Below, one piece after another: positions 51,361 through 58,247 of a DNA stretch of 64,000 nt. This DNA is from Actinoallomurus liliacearum. Lineage in GTDB: Bacteria; Actinomycetota; Actinomycetes; Streptosporangiales; Streptosporangiaceae. A program made the translations under genes and the position numbers. Location: contig NZ_BAABHJ010000026.1 in the NCBI RefSeq assembly GCF_039542035.1, positions 124,001-188,000 on the forward strand. Direction: 5' to 3'. A model generated the notes under the pieces. It had not been told where the DNA came from. It saw nothing but the letters and a program-made list of their open reading frames with translations, and made no database searches. The stretch's first letter is position 1; every line of letters starts with the position of its first letter.

Positions 51361-52479
51361 ATGCTTAGCCGCCTGGTCCAGCTCCTGCCGCCGAGGGTCC
51401 GCGCGTTCCTGCGCCGGATCCCGGTCCTCGTGCGGCTGTACCAGTGGCTCCAGCGCGGCCAGCTCACGCAGGATCGCAACGCGCTCGCCGCGCTCGTCAC
51501 CGTCACCGTCGTGATCGGGATCTCCGCGCCGGCCTCACAGACCTGGTTCTCGCCCAGCGCCGTCGTCCTGACCGTGCTGGCCGGCGGCCTCCTCCTGCGC
51601 GTCCGAAGCCTCGGGGTGCTCCTCGGCGTGGTCGCCGCCGCCCTGCTGTACGACGCGATCGCCATGGGATTCTCCCGGGTCGGCCCCGGCGTCGTCGGGA
51701 CCATCCTCGTCACGGCGGTCCTCGCGACGACGCTCGCCCGCAGCCGGGAGCAGATCGGGGTCAAGGGCCTGCGCGGCGAGCTGATGCTGCTGGAGCTGCG
51801 CGACCGGCTGCGCCGCCACGGCGAGATGCCCGCACTGCCGAGCGGCTGGGACTCCAAGGTGGTCCTGCTCCAGGCCGGCGGCTCGTCCTTCGGCGGCGAC
51901 TTCTTCGTCTCGGTCTGCCGCGACGACACGCTCGAGGTCGCCCTGGTCGACGTGTCCGGTAAGGGCGTCGACGCCGGCACGCGCGCGTTGATGCTCTCCG
52001 GCGCGTTCGGCGGGCTGCTCGGATCCATCGAGCCCGACCGCTTCCTGTCCGCCTGCAACGCCTACCTGCACCGGCAGCGGTGGGACGAGGGGTTCGTCAC
52101 CGCGGTGCACCTCACCATCGACCTGCGGACCGGTGAGTACGTCGTCGAGTCGGCGGGCCACCCGCCCGCCGTGCAGTTCGACGCGGGCAGCGGCACCTGG
52201 CGGGTCAGCTCGGCCAAAGGCATCGTGCTCGGCGTCGTCCCCGAGATGAGCGCCGAGCCGGAGCGCGGCCGGCTCCGTCCGGGCGACGCGCTGCTGCTGT
52301 ACACCGACGGCCTGGTGGAGGCGCCCGGCCGTGATCTCGACGCCGGCATCGACCGGCTGCTCGGGGCGGTCGAGCGCCTGGTCCCCAGCGGGTTCCGCGA
52401 GGGCGCGACCGAGCTCGTCACCGAGATGGCCGCCGCCCGCGACGACGACTGCGCGCTGGTCCTCATCTGGCGGAAGTGA
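51361..52479 (+). CDS. SpoIIE-type PP2C protein phosphatase with membrane anchor
   Basis: A 372-residue protein. Three hydrophobic helices lie between residues about 38 and 125 (ALAALVTVTVVIGISAPASQ, VVLTVLAGGLLLRVRSLGVL, VVGTILVTAVLATTLARS). The PP2C/SpoIIE domain covers residues about 165-372: GGSSFGGDFFVSVCRDDTLE, VALVDVSGKGVDAGTRALM (metal Asp), VVESAGHPPAVQF, LLLYTDGLVEAPGRDLDAG and ARDDDCALVLIWRK. Such phosphatases activate anti-anti-sigma factors in partner-switching cascades. No STAS or RsbW-like gene is adjacent. The ATG at 51361 has TACAGT ending nine bases upstream, so the transcript may have almost no leader; a GTG far upstream was rejected because the lead is not conserved. Confidence 0.87.
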   Translation: MLSRLVQLLPPRVRAFLRRIPVLVRLYQWLQRGQLTQDRNALAALVTVTVVIGISAPASQTWFSPSAVVLTVLAGGLLLRVRSLGVLLGVVAAALLYDAIAMGFSRVGPGVVGTILVTAVLATTLARSREQIGVKGLRGELMLLELRDRLRRHGEMPALPSGWDSKVVLLQAGGSSFGGDFFVSVCRDDTLEVALVDVSGKGVDAGTRALMLSGAFGGLLGSIEPDRFLSACNAYLHRQRWDEGFVTAVHLTIDLRTGEYVVESAGHPPAVQFDAGSGTWRVSSAKGIVLGVVPEMSAEPERGRLRPGDALLLYTDGLVEAPGRDLDAGIDRLLGAVERLVPSGFREGATELVTEMAAARDDDCALVLIWRK

Positions 52480-52598
52480 CGGCCGTCCGGTCCCGGCGCC
52501 GGCGGAAGTGCGCCTTACCGGGCGGGGTGCCGGCGGAAGTGACCTCTCCCGGGCCGTGCCTCCCCGCCACCGTCGCGCCGACCTGGCAGTCTGCGGAT

Positions 52599-53078
52599 AT
52601 GAGCACTGTCACACTGCAACCGGTCGACGACAACCTGTTGCCGAGGTTGCTCGAGCTCGCGGTCGCCGACGCCGACCCGCACGAGGTCATGCCCGGTGAA
52701 CCCGGGGCGCCCGGGTGGACCGACGCGCGCCGCGCCGCCTTCGCCGAGTTCCACCGGCCGGCGGGTGGGGCGGCCTACGCGGTGCTCGTGGACGGCCGGC
52801 TCGTCGGCGGCGCGCGCTTCACGCACGCCGAGGCGCCGGGCGCGGTCCAGGCGCACGTCTGGCTCGCCCGCTCGGCCCGCGGTAAGGGCTACAGCAGGGA
52901 GGCGATCTGCCTGCTGATCGACGAGGCTCGTGCGCACGGGGCCAGCGCGATCATCGCCGAGACGCACGTCTCGAACACGGCCGCCGTCTCCATGCTGCGT
53001 TCCCTCGGCACCATGCTGTGGGAGGACCGTGACACCGGATCGGTGCACGGCACGCTCCGTGTCGGCGAGGGCGACTGA
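52599..53078 (+). CDS. GNAT-family N-acetyltransferase
   Basis: A 159-residue acetyltransferase. The N-terminal half (TLQPVDDNLLPRLLELAVAD) is the GNAT lead. The acetyl-CoA loop is WLARSARGKGYSREAICLLI (R-x-x-G-K-G-Y), followed by ASAIIAETHVSNTAAVSMLR SLG-type helix. It resembles the RimJ-like sub-branch but is too general for a substrate. The ATG at 52599 has CAGTCT ending six bases upstream and no ribosome binding site, another probable leaderless start. It is convergent with the MerR gene across a spacer of degenerate repeats. Confidence 0.86.
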   Translation: MSTVTLQPVDDNLLPRLLELAVADADPHEVMPGEPGAPGWTDARRAAFAEFHRPAGGAAYAVLVDGRLVGGARFTHAEAPGAVQAHVWLARSARGKGYSREAICLLIDEARAHGASAIIAETHVSNTAAVSMLRSLGTMLWEDRDTGSVHGTLRVGEGD

Positions 53079-53084
53079 CCCGGC

Positions 53085-53215
53085 GCGCACGGCACCGCCC
53101 ACGCCGTACGGGGCGCCGGCTCGGACTGAGGCGCGTACGGCGCCGCCGGTTCGGACCGCAGCGCCCATGGCACTGCCCGCGCCGTACGGGGTCGCCAGTT
53201 CGGACCGCCTTACGT
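53085..53215. repeat. Degenerate tandem repeats between the GNAT and merR-type genes
   Basis: Three copies of a unit with GCCGTACGG-type and GGTTCGGACC-type pieces (GGCTCGGACTG, GGTTCGGACCG, AGTTCGGACCG) fill the convergent spacer. No clear hairpin terminator is seen. Confidence 0.45.
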
Positions 53216-53235
53216 CGCGGGGGACCGCCCGCCGG

Positions 53236-53628
53236 TCACGGCCCGGTCCGCACCGGCGGGGTGCGCGTGTCGATCCGGGCCGCGAGACGGTCCCGGAGCC
53301 GCGTCAGGCGGGCGATCTCGTCGTCCAGGGCGGCGAGCCGCCGGTCCGCGACGCCGCTGGGCCGCGCGCACGCTCCCGGCCCTCCGTACGGCGGGAGCGC
53401 GTCGCCGTCCAGCAGGTCCAGACGGTCCCGGCATTCGCGCAGGTCCGCGACGCTCAACCCCAGCGCCAGCAGGCCACGGATGACGCGGACCCGCGCGACC
53501 TCTCGCTCGGTGTACTCGCGCTGCCCCGTGGCCGTCCGCCGAGGAGGCGGCAGCAGGCCGTTCTGCTCGTAGAAGCGCAAGGCGCGGGGTGTCGTCCCGG
53601 CCGCTGCCGCCGCGTCGCCGATCCGCAT
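53236..53628 (-). CDS. MerR-family transcriptional regulator
   Basis: A 130-residue MerR regulator. The DNA-binding domain is RIGDAAAAAGTTPRALRFYE QNGLLPPPRR-type, with REYTEREVARVRVIRGLLAL and the coiled coil RRLAALDDEIARLTRLRDRL at the C-terminus. No Cys-rich metal-binding tail is present, so it is not a typical metal sensor; it fits the group that senses oxidants or small organics. ATG 53628 has GGAGGACGA upstream. It lies 13 bp after the oxidoreductase gene on the same strand; the promoter of that gene has the 19-bp spacer typical of MerR-activated promoters, so the protein very likely controls its own operon. Confidence 0.9.
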   Translation of the reverse strand: MRIGDAAAAAGTTPRALRFYEQNGLLPPPRRTATGQREYTEREVARVRVIRGLLALGLSVADLRECRDRLDLLDGDALPPYGGPGACARPSGVADRRLAALDDEIARLTRLRDRLAARIDTRTPPVRTGP

Positions 53629-53641
53629 TCGTCCTCCGGGG

Positions 53642-54664
53642 TCACAAGGCAACCACGACGGTGCCGAGGTGCCGTCCGATCATCAACTCGTGCAACGCCC
53701 TGGGCGCCTCATCGATGCCGTCGACGCGGACGTACGGGAAGCCGATGGCGCCGGACCGCGCCCAGCCGGCGAACCGGTCGGTCCACTCGGCCTGAACGTC
53801 CGGATCGTTTCCGGCGCTGTACCCGAGCATCGTGATCTGCTTGAGGACGAGCTGGTAGGAGTCGAGCTCCACCGGTGCCGTGGCGCCGGTGCCGTCCACG
53901 GCCAGTTGCCCCGACAGCGCGCCGACCAGGACGAACCGCGCTCCCGCCCGCGCCGTCGCCACGGAGGCCCGCAGGTCCTCACCGCCGACGTTGTCGAAGA
54001 GGACGTCGATGCCGTCGGGGGCCGCCGCGGCCAGTTGCCCGACGAGGGCGCCCTCCCCGCGCACGACCACCGCGTCGTAGCCCAGTTCGGCGACCATCCG
54101 CTTCGCCTTGTCCGGGGATCCGGTGCTACCGATCACCCGTCCGGCGCCCAGCAGCCGGGCGATCGGCCCGGCCAGGGAGCCGACGGCCCCGGCGCCGCCG
54201 GAGACGAAGACGGTGTCACCCGGCCGCAGCCTGGCACCGCGCGTCAGCGCCCCGTACACGGTCCGGCCCTGCGACAGATTCATGACCGGATCGGGCAGCG
54301 CACCGGCGAGGGGCGAGCAGTCGGCCACTCGCACGACCGCGTACTCGCGCCAGCCCCACCAGTGGGAGACCAGGTCGCCGACGCGCAGTTCGCCGGAGTC
54401 CGGCGCGGTGACCACCTCACCGATCGCCGGACCGAACAAAGCGTCCCCGGGGCGGACCGGAGGGAACGGCGCTCCCTCCACGCCGCCTCCGAGCAGAGTG
54501 CGCAGGGACGCGAACACGGTGAAGAACCGGTTCCGCAGCACGACCTCGCCGGGGCCGGGGGCCGGCAGCGGCGCCTCCACGACGGCAAGGTCCTCGGGCC
54601 GCGGCAACCCGGAGGGGACGGTCACGAGACGCACTTCACGGGAAACGGACGGCAGATCGGACAT
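53642..54664 (-). CDS. NADP-dependent medium-chain oxidoreductase (zinc-free MDR, curcumin/leukotriene B4 reductase-like)
   Basis: A 340-residue medium-chain dehydrogenase/reductase. The N-terminal GroES-like fold has GEVVLRNRFFTVFASLRTLL; the catalytic zinc ligands are missing. The cofactor fold shows VFVSGGAGAVGSLAGPIARL with GSTGSPDKAKRMVAELGYDA, and ATAPVELDSYQLVLKQITML near the end. Such enzymes reduce activated double bonds of enones and quinone-like compounds with NADPH. ATG 54664 follows GAGGAG. It is the first gene of an operon with a MerR regulator and its promoter has TTGCCT-N19-TTAGCG, so it is probably induced by an electrophile sensed by MerR. Confidence 0.9.
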   Translation of the reverse strand: MSDLPSVSREVRLVTVPSGLPRPEDLAVVEAPLPAPGPGEVVLRNRFFTVFASLRTLLGGGVEGAPFPPVRPGDALFGPAIGEVVTAPDSGELRVGDLVSHWWGWREYAVVRVADCSPLAGALPDPVMNLSQGRTVYGALTRGARLRPGDTVFVSGGAGAVGSLAGPIARLLGAGRVIGSTGSPDKAKRMVAELGYDAVVVRGEGALVGQLAAAAPDGIDVLFDNVGGEDLRASVATARAGARFVLVGALSGQLAVDGTGATAPVELDSYQLVLKQITMLGYSAGNDPDVQAEWTDRFAGWARSGAIGFPYVRVDGIDEAPRALHELMIGRHLGTVVVAL

Positions 54665-54709
54665 CTAACGCTCCTCTGACGGATTCGACCGGGTGACAGG
54701 GCGCCGAGA

Positions 54710-54740
54710 CGCTAACCCCTGACCCATACGTCAGAGGCAA
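54710..54740 (-). promoter_or_regulatory. MerR-type promoter with 19-bp spacer and dyad operator
   Basis: On the minus strand TTGCCT (54740-54735) and TTAGCG (54715-54710) are separated by exactly 19 bases. The spacer contains a dyad: CCTCTGAC and GTCAGGGG around GTATGG (seven of eight positions pair). An over-long spacer filled by a dyad is the hallmark of MerR-activated promoters. The target gene starts 46 bp downstream. Confidence 0.72.
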
Positions 54741-54745
54741 GCCCA

Positions 54746-54820
54746 CCCCGCCGTGCGCCGCCCCGCCGTGCGCCGCCCCGCCGTGCGCTGCTCGGCCGTG
54801 CGTCGTCCGGCCGTGCGCCG
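54746..54820. repeat. Five tandem copies of a 15-bp unit
   Basis: CCCCGCCGTGCGCCG at 54746-54760 and 54761-54775 is perfect; 54776-54790 has one change; the copies at 54791 and 54806 are diverged (CTCGGCCGTGCGTCG, TCCGGCCGTGCGCCG). The block lies just upstream of the MerR-type promoter. Confidence 0.85.
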
Positions 54821-54850
54821 TCCTGGTCAACGCGCCGGCTCCTGCCCGTA

Positions 54851-54937
54851 TGGGCGCCGTACGCTCGGTGAACGCGAGTACGAATCCGAACGACCTGCCC
54901 GAATCTCCACCCAGTTCCGGTGTTCACCGAGTATTCG
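54851..54937. repeat. Hairpin-forming dispersed repeat, copy 1
   Basis: From ATGGGCGCCG to about CGAGTATTCGG this copy matches 55427-55514 at roughly 80% of positions. It carries a perfect 10-bp inverted repeat: CTCGGTGAAC (54865-54874) and GTTCACCGAG (54923-54932). Confidence 0.75.
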
Positions 54938-55031
54938 GAACCGGCCCCTCATCGATCTTGGCCGGATCCCCCGCCTGATGCTCGAAGGTGCCATGACCGC
55001 CGATGCGGACCGTCACCAGGTCCACGAGGCT

Positions 55032-55355
55032 TCACGTGAGCACCTGGTACATCCGCGCCTCACCGTCTTCCGGTGAGGAGATGCCACTCCGCCGGACGGC
55101 TTCCGTACAGGCGTCGGCGGCCGCGCTCGTGACCTCCCGGAAAGCGTGATCGAAAGCGTCGTCGATCGCGTCTCCGTCGGCCCGCAACCGGCGGGTCAAG
55201 TCGGCGAGATGATCCGCCAGGTCGGGCGGGCCCCGCTGGATCACGTGGGCTTGGGCGTCCACCAGCACCTTGGCGAGACGAGCCAACGAACGCTCGACCG
55301 CGACAGGGTCTTCGACCAGCTCCGACAGGCGGTATCCGTTCACCCTGAAGGTCAC
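55032..55355 (-). CDS. Small hypothetical protein between two hairpin repeats
   Basis: A 107-residue helical protein with no recognisable family. The GTG at 55355 begins TFRVNGYRLSELVEDPVAVE; charged helices follow (RSLARLAKVLVDAQAHVIQR, DLADHLADLTRRLRADGDAI, DHAFREVTSAAADACTEAVR) and it ends RMYQVLT. Composition looks coding (few Arg runs, heptad-like hydrophobics), but no strong ribosome binding site is seen, and a longer frame upstream reads through the repeat copy 2. The gene is flanked by two related 82-bp hairpin repeats, which could mean it was inserted or duplicated as a unit. Moderate confidence only. Confidence 0.5.
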   Translation of the reverse strand: MTFRVNGYRLSELVEDPVAVERSLARLAKVLVDAQAHVIQRGPPDLADHLADLTRRLRADGDAIDDAFDHAFREVTSAAADACTEAVRRSGISSPEDGEARMYQVLT

Positions 55356-55426
55356 CGCTCGAGGCCGGCGGTACGGACGGGCAACGCCCAGCCGAAACAG
55401 CCCGTGATCGGCGCGAGTCCGGCCGC

Positions 55427-55514
55427 ATGGGTGCCGAACGCTCGGTGAATGCGAGTACGAATACGGGAGACCTGCCCGAATCCCCGCCCAGTTCCCCCTG
55501 CTCACCGAGCATTT
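55427..55514. repeat. Hairpin-forming dispersed repeat, copy 2
   Basis: Second copy, beginning ATGGGTGCCG. It keeps an 8-bp inverted repeat, CTCGGTGA (55441-55448) and TCACCGAG (55502-55509), and the shared core GCGAGTACGAAT followed later by GACCTGCCCGAATC and CCCAGTTCC. Confidence 0.75.
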
Positions 55515-55677
55515 CGCTCGCATGGGCCCGGCGGCGGCCTCTTTGGCGTTCACGAAGGCGGCACGCCCGGGTGACCGCGACGGAAGCCTCGCTCGGACGC
55601 TCGACGAGACGTCGCAGACCGTGGCCGTACGGCGTTGTCTGTCGTTCCCGTCAGTACCCGGCGTCAGGCACCGCTCT

Positions 55678-55683
55678 TACACT
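55678..55683 (+). promoter_or_regulatory. Probable leaderless -10 element of the GPGGG repeat gene
   Basis: TACACT ends six bases before the ATG at 55690 and no Shine-Dalgarno sequence exists. Confidence 0.6.
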
Positions 55684-55689
55684 CGCCGC

Positions 55690-56103
55690 ATGATTATCAA
55701 CATGTGGCCCAGGGACCGTTATGCGGGTCCGGGCGGCGGCCTCTACGCCGGTCCCGGCGGCGGCGAGTACACCGGCCCGGGCGGTGGGAGGTCCACCGGT
55801 CCGGGCGGCGGACTGTACGCCGGTCCCGGCGGCGGCCTCTATGCCGGCCCCGGGGGCGGACTGTACGCGGGGCCCGGCGGGGGTCTGTACACCGGTCCGG
55901 GCGGCGGGCTGTACACCGGTCCTGGCGGTGGCCTCTACACGGGCCCTGGAGGTGGCTTATACGCAGGGCCTGGCGGCGGGCTGTACGCGGGCCCGTCTTC
56001 AGCGCCCTATCGGAGCAACCTTCCACCGATGGACGTGTTTCTCGTATATCTCCGCGAACAGGGATATGACGACTTCGTCGTCATGCTGCAGCGCTTCCTG
56101 TGA
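55690..56103 (+). CDS. GPGGG octapeptide-repeat protein with conserved-type C-terminal tail
   Basis: A 137-residue protein. After a 12-residue lead (MIINMWPRDRYA) come eleven octapeptide repeats of consensus GPGGGLY(A/T), residues 13-100, then a degenerate twelfth unit GPSSAPYRSN and a non-repetitive C-terminal tail, LPPMDVFLVYLREQGYDDFV then VMLQRF. Repeats 2 and 3 deviate (EYT, RST). The DNA unit is 24 bp with varied codons (GGT/GGC/GGG, CTC/CTG/TTA), so selection, not recent DNA slippage, keeps the protein repeat. No signal peptide. Tyr-Gly-Pro-rich repeats resemble low-complexity, self-associating proteins; a modified-peptide precursor is another idea. I recall similar GPGGG proteins in actinomycetes but no function. 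A 48-bp palindrome follows. Confidence 0.8.
   Translation: MIINMWPRDRYAGPGGGLYAGPGGGEYTGPGGGRSTGPGGGLYAGPGGGLYAGPGGGLYAGPGGGLYTGPGGGLYTGPGGGLYTGPGGGLYAGPGGGLYAGPSSAPYRSNLPPMDVFLVYLREQGYDDFVVMLQRFL
55726..55989 (+). repeat. Eleven 24-bp coding repeats (GPGGG units)
   Basis: Period 24 bp throughout, in frame, with synonymous differences between units. The block encodes residues 13-100 of the repeat protein. Confidence 0.88.
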
Positions 56104-56108
56104 AGCGC

Positions 56109-56156
56109 TGCGGGCAGGCCCTCTTCCCGAGGCCTCGGGAAGAGGGCCTGCCCGCA
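56109..56156 (+). terminator. 48-bp perfect palindrome, terminator of the GPGGG gene
   Basis: The 24 bases at 56109-56132 (TGCGGGCAGG to CCCGAGG) are the exact reverse complement of 56133-56156, leaving no loop bases beyond what the turn needs. It starts five bases after the stop codon. No U-run follows. A stem this long and perfect is unusual. Confidence 0.8.
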
Positions 56157-56231
56157 CCGGGCATGTTCATCGGTTCCCTGCCGTAGGTTCGCACCGTTCG
56201 CGGTGATGAGAGTGATGAGCAGGGAGTCGTC

Positions 56232-56825
56232 GTGGGGGACTGGTTTCAGACGATCGTCGACGTGCAGGTGGCACCGCAGAACGCAGCCGCCTTGGCCTCG
56301 GAGGTACGGGACTGGCTGATCTCTTCCAGCGTCATACTGGCGGATCGCACCGACTGTGTGCTGGTCAGCGATCTCGGGTATCCGCCCGGCCCACGCGCCG
56401 ATGAGGCCGTGGACGCCTCCGGCTGGAGCACCCCCTGGCAGGACGTGTGGACGAATGGCCTGGACATCACCACGACCCGTACCGTCTTCGACGGCGGACA
56501 AGGCGAGCCCAGGGCCGTGACCTGTCCGTACTGCTCAAGGGAGATCGAACTGGTCGACGAGTACTTCCAGCTCGACGATGCGGCATGGGAGCCCTTCCGT
56601 GACGTCGTACATGGCTGGGACGAAGGCCGCGACGTCGTCATCCCCTGCCCGGCGTGCTCACGCCGGGTGCAGCCGACCGCATGGAAGTGGGCCGATGACT
56701 ACTTCGTCTTCGGTCACCTGGGCTTCACATTCTGGAACTGGCCCCCGTTTCGACCGGAGTTCGTCGAAGAGTTCGCCCGGCGCCTGGAGGGCCACCGCCC
56801 CGTGCTGATCGACGGCAAGCTGTGA
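56232..56825 (+). CDS. Hypothetical protein with two CPxC zinc-ribbon-like pairs
   Basis: A 197-residue soluble protein. The first half is an alpha/beta lead (DWFQTIVDVQVAPQNAAALA, ADRTDCVLVSDLGYPPGPRA). The middle has VTCPYCSREIELVDEYFQLD and, 40 residues on, VIPCPACSRRVQPTAWKWAD, so CPYC and CPAC probably form one zinc ribbon. The end is aromatic (FVFGHLGFTFWNWPPFRPEF). I have seen this type of protein in Streptomyces annotated only as hypothetical. AGCAGGGAG precedes GTG 56232. It follows the GPGGG gene but is separated by its terminator, so it is probably independent. Confidence 0.78.
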   Translation: MGDWFQTIVDVQVAPQNAAALASEVRDWLISSSVILADRTDCVLVSDLGYPPGPRADEAVDASGWSTPWQDVWTNGLDITTTRTVFDGGQGEPRAVTCPYCSREIELVDEYFQLDDAAWEPFRDVVHGWDEGRDVVIPCPACSRRVQPTAWKWADDYFVFGHLGFTFWNWPPFRPEFVEEFARRLEGHRPVLIDGKL

Positions 56826-56882
56826 GTCCGCGCGGCCCCGGACCTGTCGCGTGAGTACACGGATGTGGGCCGGGCAGCCCGT

Positions 56883-57416
56883 CTACACCGCGTCGCCGGA
56901 GAGCTCCGCTAGCTCGGCAGCGGACTCGGCGACCAGACGGTAGAACCCCTGGAGGCTGATCGAGCGTTCGAGACGGCCGTCCACCACGTATTTCAACGTG
57001 CGTGTCCGCCCTCGGCGGTTACGCCATTCGAGCCTTGTCAGAAGCTCACCCGGAATCGGCGTGTCGAAGCGCACCGGCGTCGCGTCCACGTGCACCGCTG
57101 CTGCGCCGCAGCCGTCGACGCCGAGCATCGACCAGTCACCGTGCCCGGCGAAAGCCGGATCCCGCCATGTCGCCGGCTCGGTGCCGCAGCAGTCGCGCCG
57201 CTCCATGTCGATCACCCGCATCCGAGTCACCACGTACACGACGCACCGGTTGACGTGCAGCGCGTACACCTCGTCCCCAACGCGTGCCCCCGACCAGGCG
57301 GGCAGAGAGGAGTGGACACCACTGAAGGCGACTGGCGGCCGCTCACCCACGCGACCCGCCTTGCGCAGCGCACGACATGTGTCATGGGTCCACAAGACGG
57401 TGAAGGCATCGGACAT
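56883..57416 (-). CDS. Hypothetical protein, 177 residues
   Basis: A soluble alpha/beta protein not recognised. It starts MSDAFTVLWTHDTCRALRKA, has VAFSGVHSSLPAWSGARVGD (a beta-barrel-like lead), EVYALHVNRCVVYVVTRMRV with a DMERRDCCGTEPATW segment, and ends RSISLQGFYRLVAESAAELA. Five Cys and a CC pair are present. The pattern 'DxVYxL...RxLYVVxRMRV' recalls PUA- or EVE-like domains that bind modified bases, but this is a weak impression. Convergent with the zinc-ribbon gene. No neighbour suggests its role. Confidence 0.68.
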   Translation of the reverse strand: MSDAFTVLWTHDTCRALRKAGRVGERPPVAFSGVHSSLPAWSGARVGDEVYALHVNRCVVYVVTRMRVIDMERRDCCGTEPATWRDPAFAGHGDWSMLGVDGCGAAAVHVDATPVRFDTPIPGELLTRLEWRNRRGRTRTLKYVVDGRLERSISLQGFYRLVAESAAELAELSGDAV

Positions 57417-57786
57417 GCGGTGATCCTACGAATGGGGACTGACAGCCGCCCCCGCGGTTCGAGCCCTTCGGTGCACGAGCGTGAGGTCCTCCACGGCGTC
57501 CCTACGCGCCGGCCGTCGGGAACACCTCCGGCGGCTGATGTGAGTGATGGGGGAGACAGACGGTGGTCGTCGAGCGTTCGCAGTTCGTCGATGGTCGGCA
57601 GGACCAGGTGTTCTCGCTGCTCGCAGGTCCTGCGGTCTGGTCGCTGATGAGATCCGGGCGGCGGTGGAAGGCCGGAGGCCTTGGCCGGACACCTCTTTGC
57701 GGCACCCAAGGAGACGGTCCTTCCCCGGAGAGGAAGGACCGTCCATGCTTGGGCTCACCGGTGGGCGGACCCTCTGAAGCGATGCG
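57417..57786. other. Non-coding stretch with one terminator hairpin
   Basis: About 370 bp. Short open frames on both strands give Arg/Pro/Ser-rich products without family features. A good hairpin lies at 57713-57743 and would end minus-strand transcription from the 58-residue gene or plus-strand transcription from any upstream RNA. I see nothing else. Confidence 0.5.
57713..57743. terminator. Hairpin downstream of the 58-residue minus-strand gene
   Basis: GACGGTCCTTCC (57713-57724) pairs perfectly with GGAAGGACCGTC (57732-57743) around seven bases. Confidence 0.72.
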
Positions 57787-57963
57787 TCAGCGGCCTTCGG
57801 TGGTCACCTTGTAGGTGACGCCGGCGCCCAGACCGTCCTGGTAGCCCGCAGGTACGGTCGTCACTTCCTGCACACCGACTCCGAGTTTCTCGGCCCCTTC
57901 CCGGAGCGCGGTCGACTCGGCCCCGGGACCGTTCGTGACCGTGACGTGCGTTTCCCTTGCCAT
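57787..57963 (-). CDS. 58-residue small protein
   Basis: CAGGAGTGCCTG leads into ATG 57963. The product MARETHVTVTNGPGAESTAL continues to REGAEKLGVGVQEVTTVPAG and ends GVTYKVTTEGR. The beta-alpha-beta pattern (VTVTN, helix REGAEKLG, VQEVTTV, VTYKVTTE) suggests a small compact fold, perhaps dodecin-like in topology, but no dodecin signature is present. No membrane segment. The good ribosome binding site and the following hairpin support a real single-gene transcript. Confidence 0.65.
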   Translation of the reverse strand: MARETHVTVTNGPGAESTALREGAEKLGVGVQEVTTVPAGYQDGLGAGVTYKVTTEGR

Positions 57964-58247
57964 CAGGCACTCCTGACCATTGGGACGGCTGGCGCAGGCC
58001 ATGCCATCCGATCTTGTCTGTATGGGTTTGCAGGGGGTGACCGTCCGGAAGCGGCTTGCGTCGGCAAGCGGGTGATTCCCGTGGTTCTTTCGGAACCCGG
58101 CGACTGGCCGCGGGCATCGGGATCTCCACTTCCCCGACCCACGGCACGGACGGGCACGAGGGACGATGGCGAGCTGTGCGAAGCCGTCTCCGCCTTTCAG
58201 GGGAGCATCACCCCCCGGAAGGGGGACGTGCCGATGCGGTGGCCCGA

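Larger units (their letters stand above)
55356..55689. other. Spacer with repeat copy 2 and the promoter of the GPGGG gene
   Basis: It holds the second hairpin repeat (55427-55514) and, at its end, the leaderless-type -10 TACACT (55678-55683) of the repeat protein gene. An open plus-strand frame upstream of 55690 gives no family-like product, so I start the gene at 55690. Confidence 0.55.

Noticed and set aside
54851..55514. Integron attC sites for the two hairpin repeats
   Set aside because: The arms do not match the RYYYAAC and GTTRRRY core sites, and no integrase is present.
55356..55553. N-terminal extension of the 107-residue gene into repeat copy 2
   Set aside because: The added residues read through the hairpin repeat and lack coding character; GTG 55355 begins the helical part.
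55522..55689. N-terminal extension of the GPGGG protein
   Set aside because: The extra 56 residues are Arg-rich, and the leaderless -10 (TACACT) points to ATG 55690.
55726..55989. CRISPR-like array
   Set aside because: The 24-bp periodic units are contiguous coding repeats without spacers.
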